From NCBI RefSeq assembly GCF_001741865.1, contig NZ_CP017147.1, positions 3,091,001-3,155,000 of the forward strand: DNA of 64,000 bases. Direction: 5' to 3'. A program made the position numbers and the translations under genes. Positions 33,887 to 42,561 of the stretch are shown here, in pieces. A model generated the notes under the pieces. That model made no database searches. It was not told the DNA's origin and saw only the letters and a list, made by a program, of their open reading frames with translations. The stretch's first letter is position 1. Each line of letters begins with the position of its first letter. The DNA is from Bosea vaviloviae (GTDB taxonomy: Bacteria > Pseudomonadota > Alphaproteobacteria > Rhizobiales > Beijerinckiaceae).

Positions 33887-34780
33887 ATGAGCATGATCGA
33901 GAATATGCGGGCGCTGATCACGATCGCTCGCAGAGGCAGCTTCGTTGCCGCGGCCGAAGCGCTCGATCTTTCGCCCTCGGTTTTGACGAAGCGAGTCATG
34001 CAGCTCGAAGCCGCCGTCAATGCGCGGCTGCTTGACCGCACCACGCGCAGCGTCGGCCTCACCGCCGATGGCGAGTACCACCTCAAGCGCATCACGGATG
34101 CCGTCAACCTGCATGACGAGGCGGTCGCCGCCATGCGCAAGGGAGCGGCTCAGCTGGAAGGCACCATCCGCATCAAGCTGCCGACGACCCAGGGCTTCCT
34201 GCACCTCAGCGGTGTGGTTCAGCAGTTTGTCCAGGCGCATCCCTCGCTGAACGTCGAGGTTCTCCTCATGGACGGCCCGTTCAACCCCGCAACCGAGGGG
34301 TTCGACATCGCCATCAGCGCCTTTCCCCTCAGTTTCGACGGCGTCATCGACACCTTCCTTTGGCCGGTGAGGAGGAGCCTCATCGCAAGCCCCGATTACA
34401 TCGGGTCGCGCGGCTGCCCGGAGGATCCGCGCCAGCTGCAAAGCCATGATTGTCTTGTCTATCAGCCGACGGGAGCCAATTGGCCGTTCATGGGCCCCGA
34501 GGGCAGGATCAGCGTCGCTGTCAGGGCGCGCGTCTCCAGCAACGACATGCTTCTGCTTCTGAACGGAGCGAAAGCCGGCCTCGGCATCGGAATGATCAGC
34601 AGGTATGTGTCGTCCGCAGCGATCGCCGCCGGCGAAGTGGTCGAAATCCTCGAGGGCTATGCCGTTCCCGATCTCTGGATAAAAGCAATGGTGCCGTCCG
34701 AACGGGCCATGGTGCCGCGCGTGCAGCACCTGCTCGCGTTCCTTCGCGAAAGGGCGCCGTTCTTTGGCCAGGGTCGTTGA
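33887..34780 (+). CDS. LysR-family transcriptional regulator
   Basis: 297 residues. The N-terminal winged helix (MRALITIARRGSFVAAAEALDLSPSVLTKRV split by the family's ASF-like motif) is followed by RLLDRTTRSVGLTADG and a type-2 periplasmic-binding effector domain. It is divergent from the FAD oxidoreductase/Bug pair, the classical arrangement for LysR control. Confidence 0.93.
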   Translation: MSMIENMRALITIARRGSFVAAAEALDLSPSVLTKRVMQLEAAVNARLLDRTTRSVGLTADGEYHLKRITDAVNLHDEAVAAMRKGAAQLEGTIRIKLPTTQGFLHLSGVVQQFVQAHPSLNVEVLLMDGPFNPATEGFDIAISAFPLSFDGVIDTFLWPVRRSLIASPDYIGSRGCPEDPRQLQSHDCLVYQPTGANWPFMGPEGRISVAVRARVSSNDMLLLLNGAKAGLGIGMISRYVSSAAIAAGEVVEILEGYAVPDLWIKAMVPSERAMVPRVQHLLAFLRERAPFFGQGR

Positions 34781-34880
34781 GCCAATCTGTCGGCGCGCCA
34801 AGCGGACTGCCAGACAGCAGACGCTTTGGATTTCGGGACAGGGCGGAGGCTGTGTGGAAACCGCCTTCGGCGTCGTGCGC

Positions 34881-34918
34881 CGATGGGCGCATTCATCCGC
34901 AAGGATGGGCGGTTGGCC
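34881..34918. repeat. Dispersed intergenic repeat, copy B (short)
   Basis: cgatgggcgcattcatcc then gcaaggatgggcggttggcc matches the core of copies A and C. An 18-bp tandem repeat (tcttgatgtccaag, about three units) follows at 34918-34970. Confidence 0.7.
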
Positions 34919-34977
34919 TTGATGTCCAAGTCTTTCTTGATGTCCAAGTCTTTCTTGATGTCCGAGTCTTCGCGGCT

Positions 34978-35152
34978 CTGCCGGAGCGATTGACCGAAGC
35001 GCTCAAGGCTCGCCGCCAGCGGTGTCGTCCCCGCGCCGGGATGCTGGGGCAGGGCGTATACCCCGCCCGGTGCGCATAAGCGAGGTCGGCGACCTCCATG
35101 TATCCGTGGGGCAAGCCGCGTCACATCCGGCTGCACGAAGCCCAGCGCCCCA
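34978..35152 (-). pseudogene. Decayed copy of the 3' end of the enolase-superfamily gene
   Basis: This gap sequence matches 41214-41320 and 41438-41525, the 3' end of the enolase-superfamily gene, with about 120 bp between these blocks deleted. Shared stretches include ggagcgattgaccgaagc, gggatgctggggcagggcg, gtgcgcataagcgaggtcgg and cgcgtcacatccggctgc. With copy B of the dispersed repeat beside it, it looks like a partial duplication of the 41-kb locus. Confidence 0.75.
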
Positions 35153-35195
35153 GTCGATACGGGCGGACCGATGCGGGTTCTCCGCGGTTGACCCG

Positions 35196-36089
35196 CTAGC
35201 GATTGAGCTCCCTGAAGCGCGGATCCTGGTCGAGCAGCTCGACCAGCAACTCGGTGAGGACCCGAATCTTCCGCTCGGGATGCTGGCCCGGCGGGCGCAC
35301 GACATAGGCGCCTGATGGCGGCAGCGGGTAGCGAGGCATGACCGGAACAAGCGCACCGGAGGCCACATGCTCGTGGATAATGCAGTCGGGAAGCTGGGCG
35401 ATGCCTAGTCCTGCTACGGCGGCGACGGCGAGCGCCGTGCCGTTATCGGCCTTGAACTGTCCTCGGGGCTGGATCGTGACGATGTCGTCGCCGTCCATGA
35501 ACCGCCAGGTTTCGGTACCTTGCATGAGGACTTGGTGAGAAAGGAGATCACCCGGCGCCTCCGGCGAACCATGGGCCTTGATATAGTCCGGGCTCGCGAC
35601 CAGCGTTCCTCGGATCGGCCCGACGCGCCTGGCGACCAAGCTGGAATCCCGCAGGGTGCCAACCCGGATCGCGCAATCGAAGCCCTCCGCAACGAGATCG
35701 ACAAAGCGATCGCTATAGGAAGCGTGGATGTGGAGTTGCGGGTGCCGTCGCGACATCTCCGCGAGCATGGGCGTAAAATGCGTCGGGCCGAATGTGAGCG
35801 GCATGGCGATCCGCAGACGACCGCGGAGGTCGCCGTCCGGTACGATCGTTTCCCTGGCGGTGTCGATCTCGAGGCAAGCTCTGGCTGCATAATCTCGGAA
35901 CAACGCCCCGGCTTCCGTCAGCGCGGCGCCGCGGGTGGTTCGCGCGACAAGCTGCACGCCGATATCGGCTTCGAGGCGGATCAGTCGTCGGCTGACGATG
36001 GATTTGGAGAGGCCAAGCCGGCGCGCGGCGGCTGAAACGCCCCCGGCATCCGCAACCTCGACGAATGTCTGCAGATCCTCGATGTCCAT
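35196..36089 (-). CDS. LysR-family transcriptional regulator
   Basis: 297 residues from ATG 36089, which has GGGGAA about 9 nt upstream. The N-terminal HTH reads DIEDLQTFVEVADAGGVSAAARRLG then LSKSIVSRRLIRLE, with RTTRGAALTEAG; the effector domain has DCAIRVGTL and GIAQLPDCII. It is divergent from the isochorismatase-like gene 137 bp away and likely regulates the 36.2-40.3 kb genes. Confidence 0.93.
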   Translation of the reverse strand: MDIEDLQTFVEVADAGGVSAAARRLGLSKSIVSRRLIRLEADIGVQLVARTTRGAALTEAGALFRDYAARACLEIDTARETIVPDGDLRGRLRIAMPLTFGPTHFTPMLAEMSRRHPQLHIHASYSDRFVDLVAEGFDCAIRVGTLRDSSLVARRVGPIRGTLVASPDYIKAHGSPEAPGDLLSHQVLMQGTETWRFMDGDDIVTIQPRGQFKADNGTALAVAAVAGLGIAQLPDCIIHEHVASGALVPVMPRYPLPPSGAYVVRPPGQHPERKIRVLTELLVELLDQDPRFRELNR

Positions 36090-36226
36090 GTCGACGTTCC
36101 CCATTATGCGACACAGCTTCGCGCTTGGCGGCACTACCGTAACGCTTGAAGGAACGCCAAAACAAGGCGGCGTGCTCTCGCTTGGGCCCGCGCTCCGTTC
36201 ACTGACGACAGCAGAAAAGGATAGTC

Positions 36227-36880
36227 ATGACCTTTCGCAACGGCCTGAAGTCGCTCCTTCGCCCAGAAGATTCGGTCCTCGTATTGATCGACCACCAGCC
36301 CTACCAGCTCACAAACGTGAACAGCCACGACCCGCATATGGCGGTCAACAACGCTACGGGCCTGGCGAAGGCCGCCAAGGCATATGCCGTCCCGACGATC
36401 CTCACGAGCGTGCTCGCTGACCGAGGCGGGGCCATCTTTCCGCAGATAACCAACGTCTTCCCCGGCCAGGAGGTGATCGACCGGATGCTGATCAACACCT
36501 GGGAAGACCAGAAGGTCGTCGACGCGGTCAAGAAGACCGGCCGCAAGCAGTTGGTCATCGCCGGTCTGTTCACGGAGATCTGTGTTGCCATGCCGGCGAT
36601 TCAGGCTGCCGGCGAAGGCTGGGACGTGACGGTGATCACGGACGCCTGCGGCGGCGTGTCGGTCGAAGCCCATCAGGTGGCTATCCAGCGCATGATCGCG
36701 GCGGGCTGCAACATGATGACGTGGATGGCGCTCGCGTGCGAATGGCAGCGCGACTATACGAAGGTCGGGACACTCCCTGCGCTGGTCGAGATCCTCAAGG
36801 ATCACGTGGCCGGCAGCGGCATGGCGTATCTGTGGGAGCAGCAACTGCTCAACACGCCGGTGCCGAGCGCCGCTGGCTGA
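36227..36880 (+). CDS. Isochorismatase-like cysteine hydrolase (YcaC type)
   Basis: 217 residues with AAAGGAT before the ATG. Catalytic Asp in VLVLIDHQPYQ and nucleophilic Cys in AGLFTEICVAMPAI, with TDACGGVSVEAHQVAI, as in the YcaC-like isochorismatase superfamily. Substrate unknown. It is first in a same-strand run with a porin, a luciferase-like oxidoreductase and a GST. Confidence 0.92.
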   Translation: MTFRNGLKSLLRPEDSVLVLIDHQPYQLTNVNSHDPHMAVNNATGLAKAAKAYAVPTILTSVLADRGGAIFPQITNVFPGQEVIDRMLINTWEDQKVVDAVKKTGRKQLVIAGLFTEICVAMPAIQAAGEGWDVTVITDACGGVSVEAHQVAIQRMIAAGCNMMTWMALACEWQRDYTKVGTLPALVEILKDHVAGSGMAYLWEQQLLNTPVPSAAG

Positions 36881-36889
36881 CGTGGCCTG

Positions 36890-38416
36890 GTGGCGAGCAG
36901 CAACCAGATGCCCTGCGAGACGATGGATCCGGTGTCGCGGCTCGCCATCCCCTCCGTGCCAAGCCCCGTGAAGCTCCGGCGATCCAGCCGGCGCTTTCGC
37001 CAAAGCCTGAAACAATTGTCGCCGCGAAAGTGGACCATCGCTTTCGCGGCAGCAACGCTGCCTGTTATTGCGGACGCCCAGACAGGCACGGATATCGGGC
37101 GCGCGCCGACTCTGACGATCGAGCGATATCCGGAGAACTGGTCCTATCTCGCAGACCCGACGCAGCGGACGGGCCAGTGGACGGAGCCATTCAAGTACAT
37201 TTCCTTGAGCGCGGATGGATCGAGCTATGTCACGACAGGCCTCGAAGTCCGATCGCGCTACGAGGGCTATGCCAATGTGCGCTGGGGTGCGGCGCCGGAC
37301 GATGGCTATGTCTGGCATCGTTTCATGCCCTATGCGGATTTTCATGCGGGTAGGCTGCGCTTGTTCGCACAGCCCATCGTCTCCGGGATATCGGGCGTTC
37401 GCCGCGCCAAGAGGCCTGTCGATACGACCGGCGCCGATATGCTGCAGGCCTTTATCGAGGTGGAAACGGATGTCTCGGAGGAGACCGCGCTGCGGGCGTC
37501 GGCAGGCCGCAAGCTCGTCTCACTGGGCGCGGGACGCTTCGTCGACACGCGCTATGGCCCCAACATTCCGCAGGCGTTCGACGGCGTCGACATGTCTCTG
37601 ACAGCCAAGTCCTGGCAGGTGACGGCGCTCTATTTTCGCCCGGTGGACAACCGGCTTGACGATTTCGACGATCGGACGTCGACCCAGAAGTCCTTATGGG
37701 GCGTCTATGCGACGCGATGGCTGGGAGATGGTCGGGCGAACGGCTTCGACCTCTATTATCTCGGGCTGCGGGACCGGAATGCGGTCTACGATCAGGGCAC
37801 CGGTAGAGAGCTGGTCCACACCATCGGAACCCGCATATTCGGAGATACCGGCAGCACGTACTGGAACCTTGAGGGCGCCTTTCAGCGAGGCAGGTTCGCA
37901 GGCCACCGGAGGGTGGGCTGGGGCATCGGTGGCGAGATCGGCCACCGGTTCTCGCAGGTCCCGTTGCAGCCCGATCTCAGGCTCACCGCGGACGTGATCT
38001 CGGGAGACGATGATCCGGACGATCCAGAGCTCGGAACGCTCAATCCGCTCTTTCCCAGGGGCAAGTACTTTGCCTCCCAGTCGCCGATCGGACAGCGCAA
38101 CCTGATTCATGTGCGGCCTTCCCTTACGGTCCGCCCGCACAGGGACGTCGAGCTGTCGCTGTCGGGTACGGCCTATTGGCGACAGAGCACCGGGGACGGA
38201 ATTTATGCAATCTCGGGTGCGCTCGTCCGCAGCGGCAAGGACAGCGATGCGCGCTTCATCGGAACGCAGGCCGAGATCGCCATAGCGTGGCAGGCAACAC
38301 CTGAGCTGAACCTCGCGGCTTCGGTCGGAATCTTCGATCCGGGAGCGTTCACTCGAGAGACGGGGCCGGCGCAGGTCATAAAACTGGTGGGCGTCATGGC
38401 GAATTACCGGTTCTGA
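36890..38416 (+). CDS. Outer-membrane beta-barrel porin, alginate-export-like
   Basis: 508 residues from GTG 36890; ATG 36908 or GTG 36968 would give a more normal leader, whose hydrophobic part is WTIAFAAATLPVIADAQ. The body has alternating amphipathic strands and ends with MANYRF (terminal Phe), a barrel signature. Motifs such as RFMPYADFHAG, SAGRKLVSLGAGRFVDTR and NLEGAFQRG fit the AlgE-like/alginate-export family used as substrate-specific channels. It follows the hydrolase by 9 bp. Confidence 0.85.
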   Translation: MASSNQMPCETMDPVSRLAIPSVPSPVKLRRSSRRFRQSLKQLSPRKWTIAFAAATLPVIADAQTGTDIGRAPTLTIERYPENWSYLADPTQRTGQWTEPFKYISLSADGSSYVTTGLEVRSRYEGYANVRWGAAPDDGYVWHRFMPYADFHAGRLRLFAQPIVSGISGVRRAKRPVDTTGADMLQAFIEVETDVSEETALRASAGRKLVSLGAGRFVDTRYGPNIPQAFDGVDMSLTAKSWQVTALYFRPVDNRLDDFDDRTSTQKSLWGVYATRWLGDGRANGFDLYYLGLRDRNAVYDQGTGRELVHTIGTRIFGDTGSTYWNLEGAFQRGRFAGHRRVGWGIGGEIGHRFSQVPLQPDLRLTADVISGDDDPDDPELGTLNPLFPRGKYFASQSPIGQRNLIHVRPSLTVRPHRDVELSLSGTAYWRQSTGDGIYAISGALVRSGKDSDARFIGTQAEIAIAWQATPELNLAASVGIFDPGAFTRETGPAQVIKLVGVMANYRF

Positions 38417-38489
38417 CCATGGGATCGCTCGCCGCTTCCCAACCCATCTCCCCACTTCGCGCCGCCAAATGAGCTCGCAAGGATCGCCC

Positions 38490-39560
38490 ATGGAAATCGG
38501 TATCGACAGTTTCGCCGCCATCCTCCCGGACCCCACGACAGGCAAGCTTCCCTCGCCGAGCGATCGCATGGCCGATCTCCTCGACGAGGTCGAGGTCGCC
38601 GACCGGGCCGGGCTCGATGTCTTCGGCATCGGCGAGCACCATCGCGCCGAGTTCCTGGATTCCGCGCCGGCGATCATCCTGGCCGCCGCCGCCGCCCGCA
38701 CCAGCCGGATCCGGTTGACGAGCGCGGTGACGGTGCTGAGCGCCGCCGACCCGGTACGGATCTTTCAGGAGTTCGCGACGCTGGACCTGATCGCCAGGGG
38801 GCGGGCCGAGATCATCGTCGGCCGAGGCTCATTCGGCGAGGCGTATCCGCTGTTCGGTATGGACCCGCGGGACTACGACGAACTCTTCGCAGAGAAGCTC
38901 GATCTGCTCCTGAAGCTCAACGAGACGACCTATCCGATCTGGAAAGGTCGCTTCCGCGCGGCGCTGGAGGGCCAGGGTGTCTACCCGCGTCCCCACCAGG
39001 CGCGCCTGCCGCTCTGGGTCGGTGTCGGCGGCACGCCGCAATCCTTCGCTCGCGCCGGCAGGCTCGGCCTGCCGTTGATGGTGGCGATCATCGGCGGCAC
39101 CTTCGAGCGCTTTCGCCCGCTCGTCGAGCTCTATCGCGAATCCGGCCTGGGCGCCGGGCATGCTCCCGAGACGCTCAAGGTGGGTGTCCACGCGATGGGC
39201 TTCGTCGGCGAGACCGACGCGGCGGCCAGGGAAGCGTTCTTCCCCGGCTGGGCGCATCTGACGGGAAGGATCGGCCGCGAGCGCGGCTGGCCGCCGCCGT
39301 CGCGCCAGCAGTTCGACGCCATGGCGAGCCCGGACGGCGCGTTCCTGATCGGCGATCCACAGACGGTCGCGGCGAAGATGCTTCATGCCACCGAAGTGCT
39401 CGGCGGCGTCTCGCGCATCACCTTCCAGATGAGCACCGCCTCGCTCGAAACGGCAGCGATGAAGCGCTCGATCGAGCTTCTGGGAACCGAGGTCGCGCCA
39501 ATCGTCAGGGTGGCAGTGCAACCCGCCACTTCAGCACACGACATCGGAAAGAGCAGCTGA
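38490..39560 (+). CDS. LLM-class flavin-dependent oxidoreductase
   Basis: 356 residues from ATG 38490 with AAGGA upstream. It has a luciferase-like TIM barrel: FGIGEHHRAEFLDSAP, SAVTVLSAADPVRIFQEFATLD, GRAEIIVGRGSFGEAYPLFG. It probably uses F420 or FMN as cofactor for a monooxygenase or dehydrogenase reaction. It belongs to the LysR-linked cluster starting at 36227. Confidence 0.92.
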   Translation: MEIGIDSFAAILPDPTTGKLPSPSDRMADLLDEVEVADRAGLDVFGIGEHHRAEFLDSAPAIILAAAAARTSRIRLTSAVTVLSAADPVRIFQEFATLDLIARGRAEIIVGRGSFGEAYPLFGMDPRDYDELFAEKLDLLLKLNETTYPIWKGRFRAALEGQGVYPRPHQARLPLWVGVGGTPQSFARAGRLGLPLMVAIIGGTFERFRPLVELYRESGLGAGHAPETLKVGVHAMGFVGETDAAAREAFFPGWAHLTGRIGRERGWPPPSRQQFDAMASPDGAFLIGDPQTVAAKMLHATEVLGGVSRITFQMSTASLETAAMKRSIELLGTEVAPIVRVAVQPATSAHDIGKSS

Positions 39561-39623
39561 TGGCTGAAGCGAGCTTGGGGCAACTGATCGCGCTAGCAAC
39601 CAGATCAAGGAGTTAAAACATCA

Positions 39624-40265
39624 ATGCCTACGCTTTACTATGCAGTTGGTGCCTGCTCGCTGGCTCCTCACATCGCCCTCGAATGGATCGGTAAGCCCTA
39701 TGAAGCGGTCAAGGTGCAATATGGCTCCGACGAACTGCTTGCGGTGAACCCCGCCGGCGCAGTGCCGACGCTTCGCGAGGATGACGGCTGGCTTCTGACG
39801 CAAGCCGGTGCCATCTTGGACTATCTGGCGCACAAACACCCGGAGGCCATGCTTGCCGGCGGCAACGACCTGCGCGCCAAAGCCGAGGCGCATCGCTGGT
39901 CCGCATTCCTGACGTCGGACGTTCACGCCGCCTTCTGGCCAATCTTCATGCCGTCTCGCTACACGACCGACACCAACGATGCCGCACGCAAGGCCGTGTC
40001 GGCAGCCGGGCAGCAACTGGTGGCCAAGCAATTTGCCATGCTCGACCGGCACCTCGACGGACGCGAATATATCCTCGACGGCGGACGCTCGGTCATCGAT
40101 GCGTATGCGTTTCCAATGATGCGGTGGGCAAAGAAGCTGCTGCCTGGCCAACTGAACGAGTACCCCAACGTCCAGGCCCTGCATGACAGGATTGCTGCCG
40201 ATCCGGCGGTGCAGAGGGTGCTGGCGCGCGAGCACGCCCCTGGCCACGAGAAGCGAGCGGACTGA
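39624..40265 (+). CDS. Glutathione S-transferase
   Basis: 213 residues, CAAGGAG before the ATG. The thioredoxin-like N-terminal domain has YYAVGACSLAPHIALEW, with the Cys of the beta class, and NPAGAVPTLREDDGWLLTQAGAILDYLA, where the cis-Pro and TQ bind glutathione. A helical C-terminal domain follows. It likely detoxifies or isomerises an intermediate of the neighbouring pathway. Confidence 0.93.
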   Translation: MPTLYYAVGACSLAPHIALEWIGKPYEAVKVQYGSDELLAVNPAGAVPTLREDDGWLLTQAGAILDYLAHKHPEAMLAGGNDLRAKAEAHRWSAFLTSDVHAAFWPIFMPSRYTTDTNDAARKAVSAAGQQLVAKQFAMLDRHLDGREYILDGGRSVIDAYAFPMMRWAKKLLPGQLNEYPNVQALHDRIAADPAVQRVLAREHAPGHEKRAD

Positions 40266-40432
40266 CGAGACGATGGCGGCCACCTGATTTCAGTGGCCGC
40301 TTGCCAGGGATGCTCGGCCCGCGGTCGCGCGCTTGGGTATGCGGTCGACCATATGCTCACTCCCGCCTGCTCACGCGCGATCAGACGCCCGACTATGCAG
40401 CGGAGGGCGGATGTCGTCGTTCGCCAATGACG

Positions 40433-40846
40433 TCAGTCAATGATATCGGCGCCTTCTGCCTTCAAACGGGCGAGACCGTCCTTCATCTCCTGTAGTCGCT
40501 CAGGCGGGTGACCTTGCCAATTCGTCACTTCGGCAATGACGCGTAGCGGGTCGCGAGAGCGATATGACAAACTCGGGTTACCAGGGAACTTTTTGTCCGT
40601 GAGATTGGGATCGTCCTCGACCGGCCCGGTTGGTTCCACGACATAAATCCGTTCTTTTCCACTGCCCGCGGCCAACTCGGCGCCCCAGATCGCAGCATCC
40701 AGCGTGCCCGCGAAATAGACCCAGGATAGCGGTGCGGCCTCGGTAAAATTGGACCGGTGGCCGACGGCGATCAGGTCTCCGGGTGTCATGTCGGCCTTGG
40801 TTCCGTGGAAGAACGACTGCGAAAACATGCTGGCAATCGCTGACAT
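40433..40846 (-). CDS. arr: NAD-dependent rifampin ADP-ribosyltransferase (Arr)
   Basis: 137 residues from ATG 40846 with AAGGAG upstream. FFHGTKADMTPGDLIAVG, VYFAGTLDAAIWGAELA, RIYVVEPTGPVEDDPNLTD and KKFPGNPSLSYRSRDPLRV are the Arr family motifs. Arr transfers ADP-ribose from NAD to rifamycins and inactivates them. The gene is not next to an integron or IS, so it is probably a chromosomal Arr. Confidence 0.93.
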   Translation of the reverse strand: MSAIASMFSQSFFHGTKADMTPGDLIAVGHRSNFTEAAPLSWVYFAGTLDAAIWGAELAAGSGKERIYVVEPTGPVEDDPNLTDKKFPGNPSLSYRSRDPLRVIAEVTNWQGHPPERLQEMKDGLARLKAEGADIID

Positions 40847-41050
40847 AGTCGCCGCTCCTTTGCTGTGCATCGAAGGTTGTCATGCGAGAGGCGGTAATCG
40901 CCTGCGGTTCAACAATCAAACACACGCCGAGGTGATCCGTCCTCCTCTGTCTACTCGGCCCTCGAGACGAACGGCGGTGACGCGTCGGCGGCCGACGACT
41001 GGTGCCTATGCCGGGTGCGCCCGCTTCAGGGGAGCCACTCAATGGCCGCA

Positions 41051-41143
41051 GATGGCGCGATTCACCGGGACGTCCGACGGCGTTTATGGGCGCATTCATC
41101 CGCAACCATGGGCGGTTGGCCCTGTCCGAGCCGGATGGCGCGC
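41051..41143. repeat. Dispersed ~90-bp intergenic repeat, copy C
   Basis: gatggcgcgattcaccgg, then gacgtccgacggcgtttat, gggcgcattcatccgcaacc and atgggcggttggccctgtcc. It is the copy beside the parental enolase-superfamily gene. A tandem 16-bp repeat (gcgcggctccaagact) follows at about 41160-41205. The rest of 40847-41215 shows no gene. Confidence 0.75.
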
Positions 41144-41215
41144 GAAGGCTCCAAAGGCTGCGCGGCTCCAAGACTGCGCGACTCCAAGACTGCGCGGCTT
41201 TACGACGTCGCGGCT

Positions 41216-42334
41216 CTACCGGAGCGATTGACCGAAGCGCTCGAGGCTCGCCGCCAGCGGCGTCGTGCCCGCGCCGGGATGCTGGGGCAGGGCGTAGACG
41301 CCGCCTTCAACGCGGATCGGTTCCTCGAAATGGTCCTTTATCCAGGGAATGTATTCGAGGATCGTCGAGGCCGGGTGCCAGTAGGACAGGTGGACATGGA
41401 CCTGGCTCATCTCGCCGGCATGCGGCACGACCGGGAGCCGGTGCGCATAAGCGAGGTCGGCGACCTGGATGTATTCCGTGATCCCGGCAAGCCGCGTCAC
41501 ATCCGGCTGCACGAAGCTGAGCGCGCCGGCCGAGAGGAAGGCCTTGAAGGCGTCGAGCGTATAGAGCTGCTCGCCGAGCGCGACGGGAATGGAGGTCGCC
41601 CTTGCCAGCGCGGCATGGCTGGCGACGTCGTCATACCAGAGCGGCTCCTCGAACCAGAAGATGTCGAGCGGCGTGGCCTGCGCGCAGAAGCGCAGGCAGG
41701 TCGGCAGGTCCCATTTTCCGTTGCCGTCGATCGCGATGCGCACGGACGGGCCGACCGCCGCGCGCACCGCGGCGAGCCGGTCGATATCCGTCGTCGGATC
41801 GTCATGGCCGACCTTGAGCTTGATGCGGGTGAAGCCGTCGACCTCGACGGCACGCTGCGAACCCGCGACCAATTCGTCCTGGGTGAAGGACAGCCAGCCG
41901 ATATCGGTGTTGTAGCCTTCGAGCCTCTGCGTGCCTTGCCCGCCCAGGAACTTCCAGAGCGGCATCTGCGCCTTCTTGGCCGCGAGATCCCAGAGCGCGA
42001 CATCGACTGCAGCCAACGCAAGATGCGTGATGCCGGCGCGTCCGACCCATTGCAGGGCGGGATGGCGCGCGAGCTTGGTCCAGAGCCGCGTGCGGTCGTT
42101 CGCATCCTCTCCGATCAACAGCGGCGCATAGCAGTCCGAGATGCAGCTGGTGATCAGCCTGTCCGAGGCCAGGTGGGAATGCGTCCCGGTAAAGCCGTAG
42201 CCCTCCAGCCCGTCATCGGTGCGGATGCGGGTTCCCACCACGCCCCAATGCGTGACACTGTGCGTGGAGTCGGAAATCGAGCTCTGCGTCAGCGGCAGAT
42301 GCATGATGAACGGTTCGACGGCGACGATCTTCAT
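41216..42334 (-). CDS. Enolase-superfamily (mandelate racemase/muconate lactonizing) enzyme
   Basis: 372 residues. The TIM-barrel catalytic set is seen: [10 protein letters not shown] (KxK base), AIDGNGKW (metal Asp), FWFEEPL (metal Glu), ALGEQLYT (metal Glu) and [10 protein letters not shown] (His). Members dehydrate or epimerise sugar acids. Being last in the GntR-TRAP operon, it probably acts on the imported acid; the exact one cannot be told. A decayed copy of its 3' end lies at 34978-35152. Confidence 0.92.
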   Translation of the reverse strand: MKIVAVEPFIMHLPLTQSSISDSTHSVTHWGVVGTRIRTDDGLEGYGFTGTHSHLASDRLITSCISDCYAPLLIGEDANDRTRLWTKLARHPALQWVGRAGITHLALAAVDVALWDLAAKKAQMPLWKFLGGQGTQRLEGYNTDIGWLSFTQDELVAGSQRAVEVDGFTRIKLKVGHDDPTTDIDRLAAVRAAVGPSVRIAIDGNGKWDLPTCLRFCAQATPLDIFWFEEPLWYDDVASHAALARATSIPVALGEQLYTLDAFKAFLSAGALSFVQPDVTRLAGITEYIQVADLAYAHRLPVVPHAGEMSQVHVHLSYWHPASTILEYIPWIKDHFEEPIRVEGGVYALPQHPGAGTTPLAASLERFGQSLR

Positions 42335-42428
42335 CCTGTTCCTGTCCTGTGATTGCTTGGGCCATGACGTCCTGGCCCATGATCTCGAATTCGGCGCAGG
42401 CGGCAGCGACGACCCCTTGAGTCTGTTT

Positions 42429-42550
42429 CGAAACTCGCTCCGGTGAATCGGCTGGCGCGGATTTCGGGAACCGGAGCGCAGCGGACTTCATGTCCGTGAG
42501 CACCGGAAGCGCAGAAAGCCGCGTCAGACGGCCTCCGGAGTAGAGTTTCG
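42429..42550. repeat. Imperfect inverted repeat between TRAP and enolase-family genes
   Basis: CGAAACTCGCTCCGG at 42429-42443 and CCGGAGTAGAGTTTCG at 42535-42550 are inverted relatives bracketing a 91-bp segment with an accggaagcgcag-type core. It may be a small repeat or a folded RNA element in the operon transcript. Confidence 0.45.
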
Positions 42551-42561
42551 GGGCAGGGCTC

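Noticed and set aside
40847..41215. Possible small gene between arr and the enolase-superfamily gene
   Set aside because: The open frames coincide with the dispersed repeat and tandem 16-bp repeats; no start with a ribosome site.
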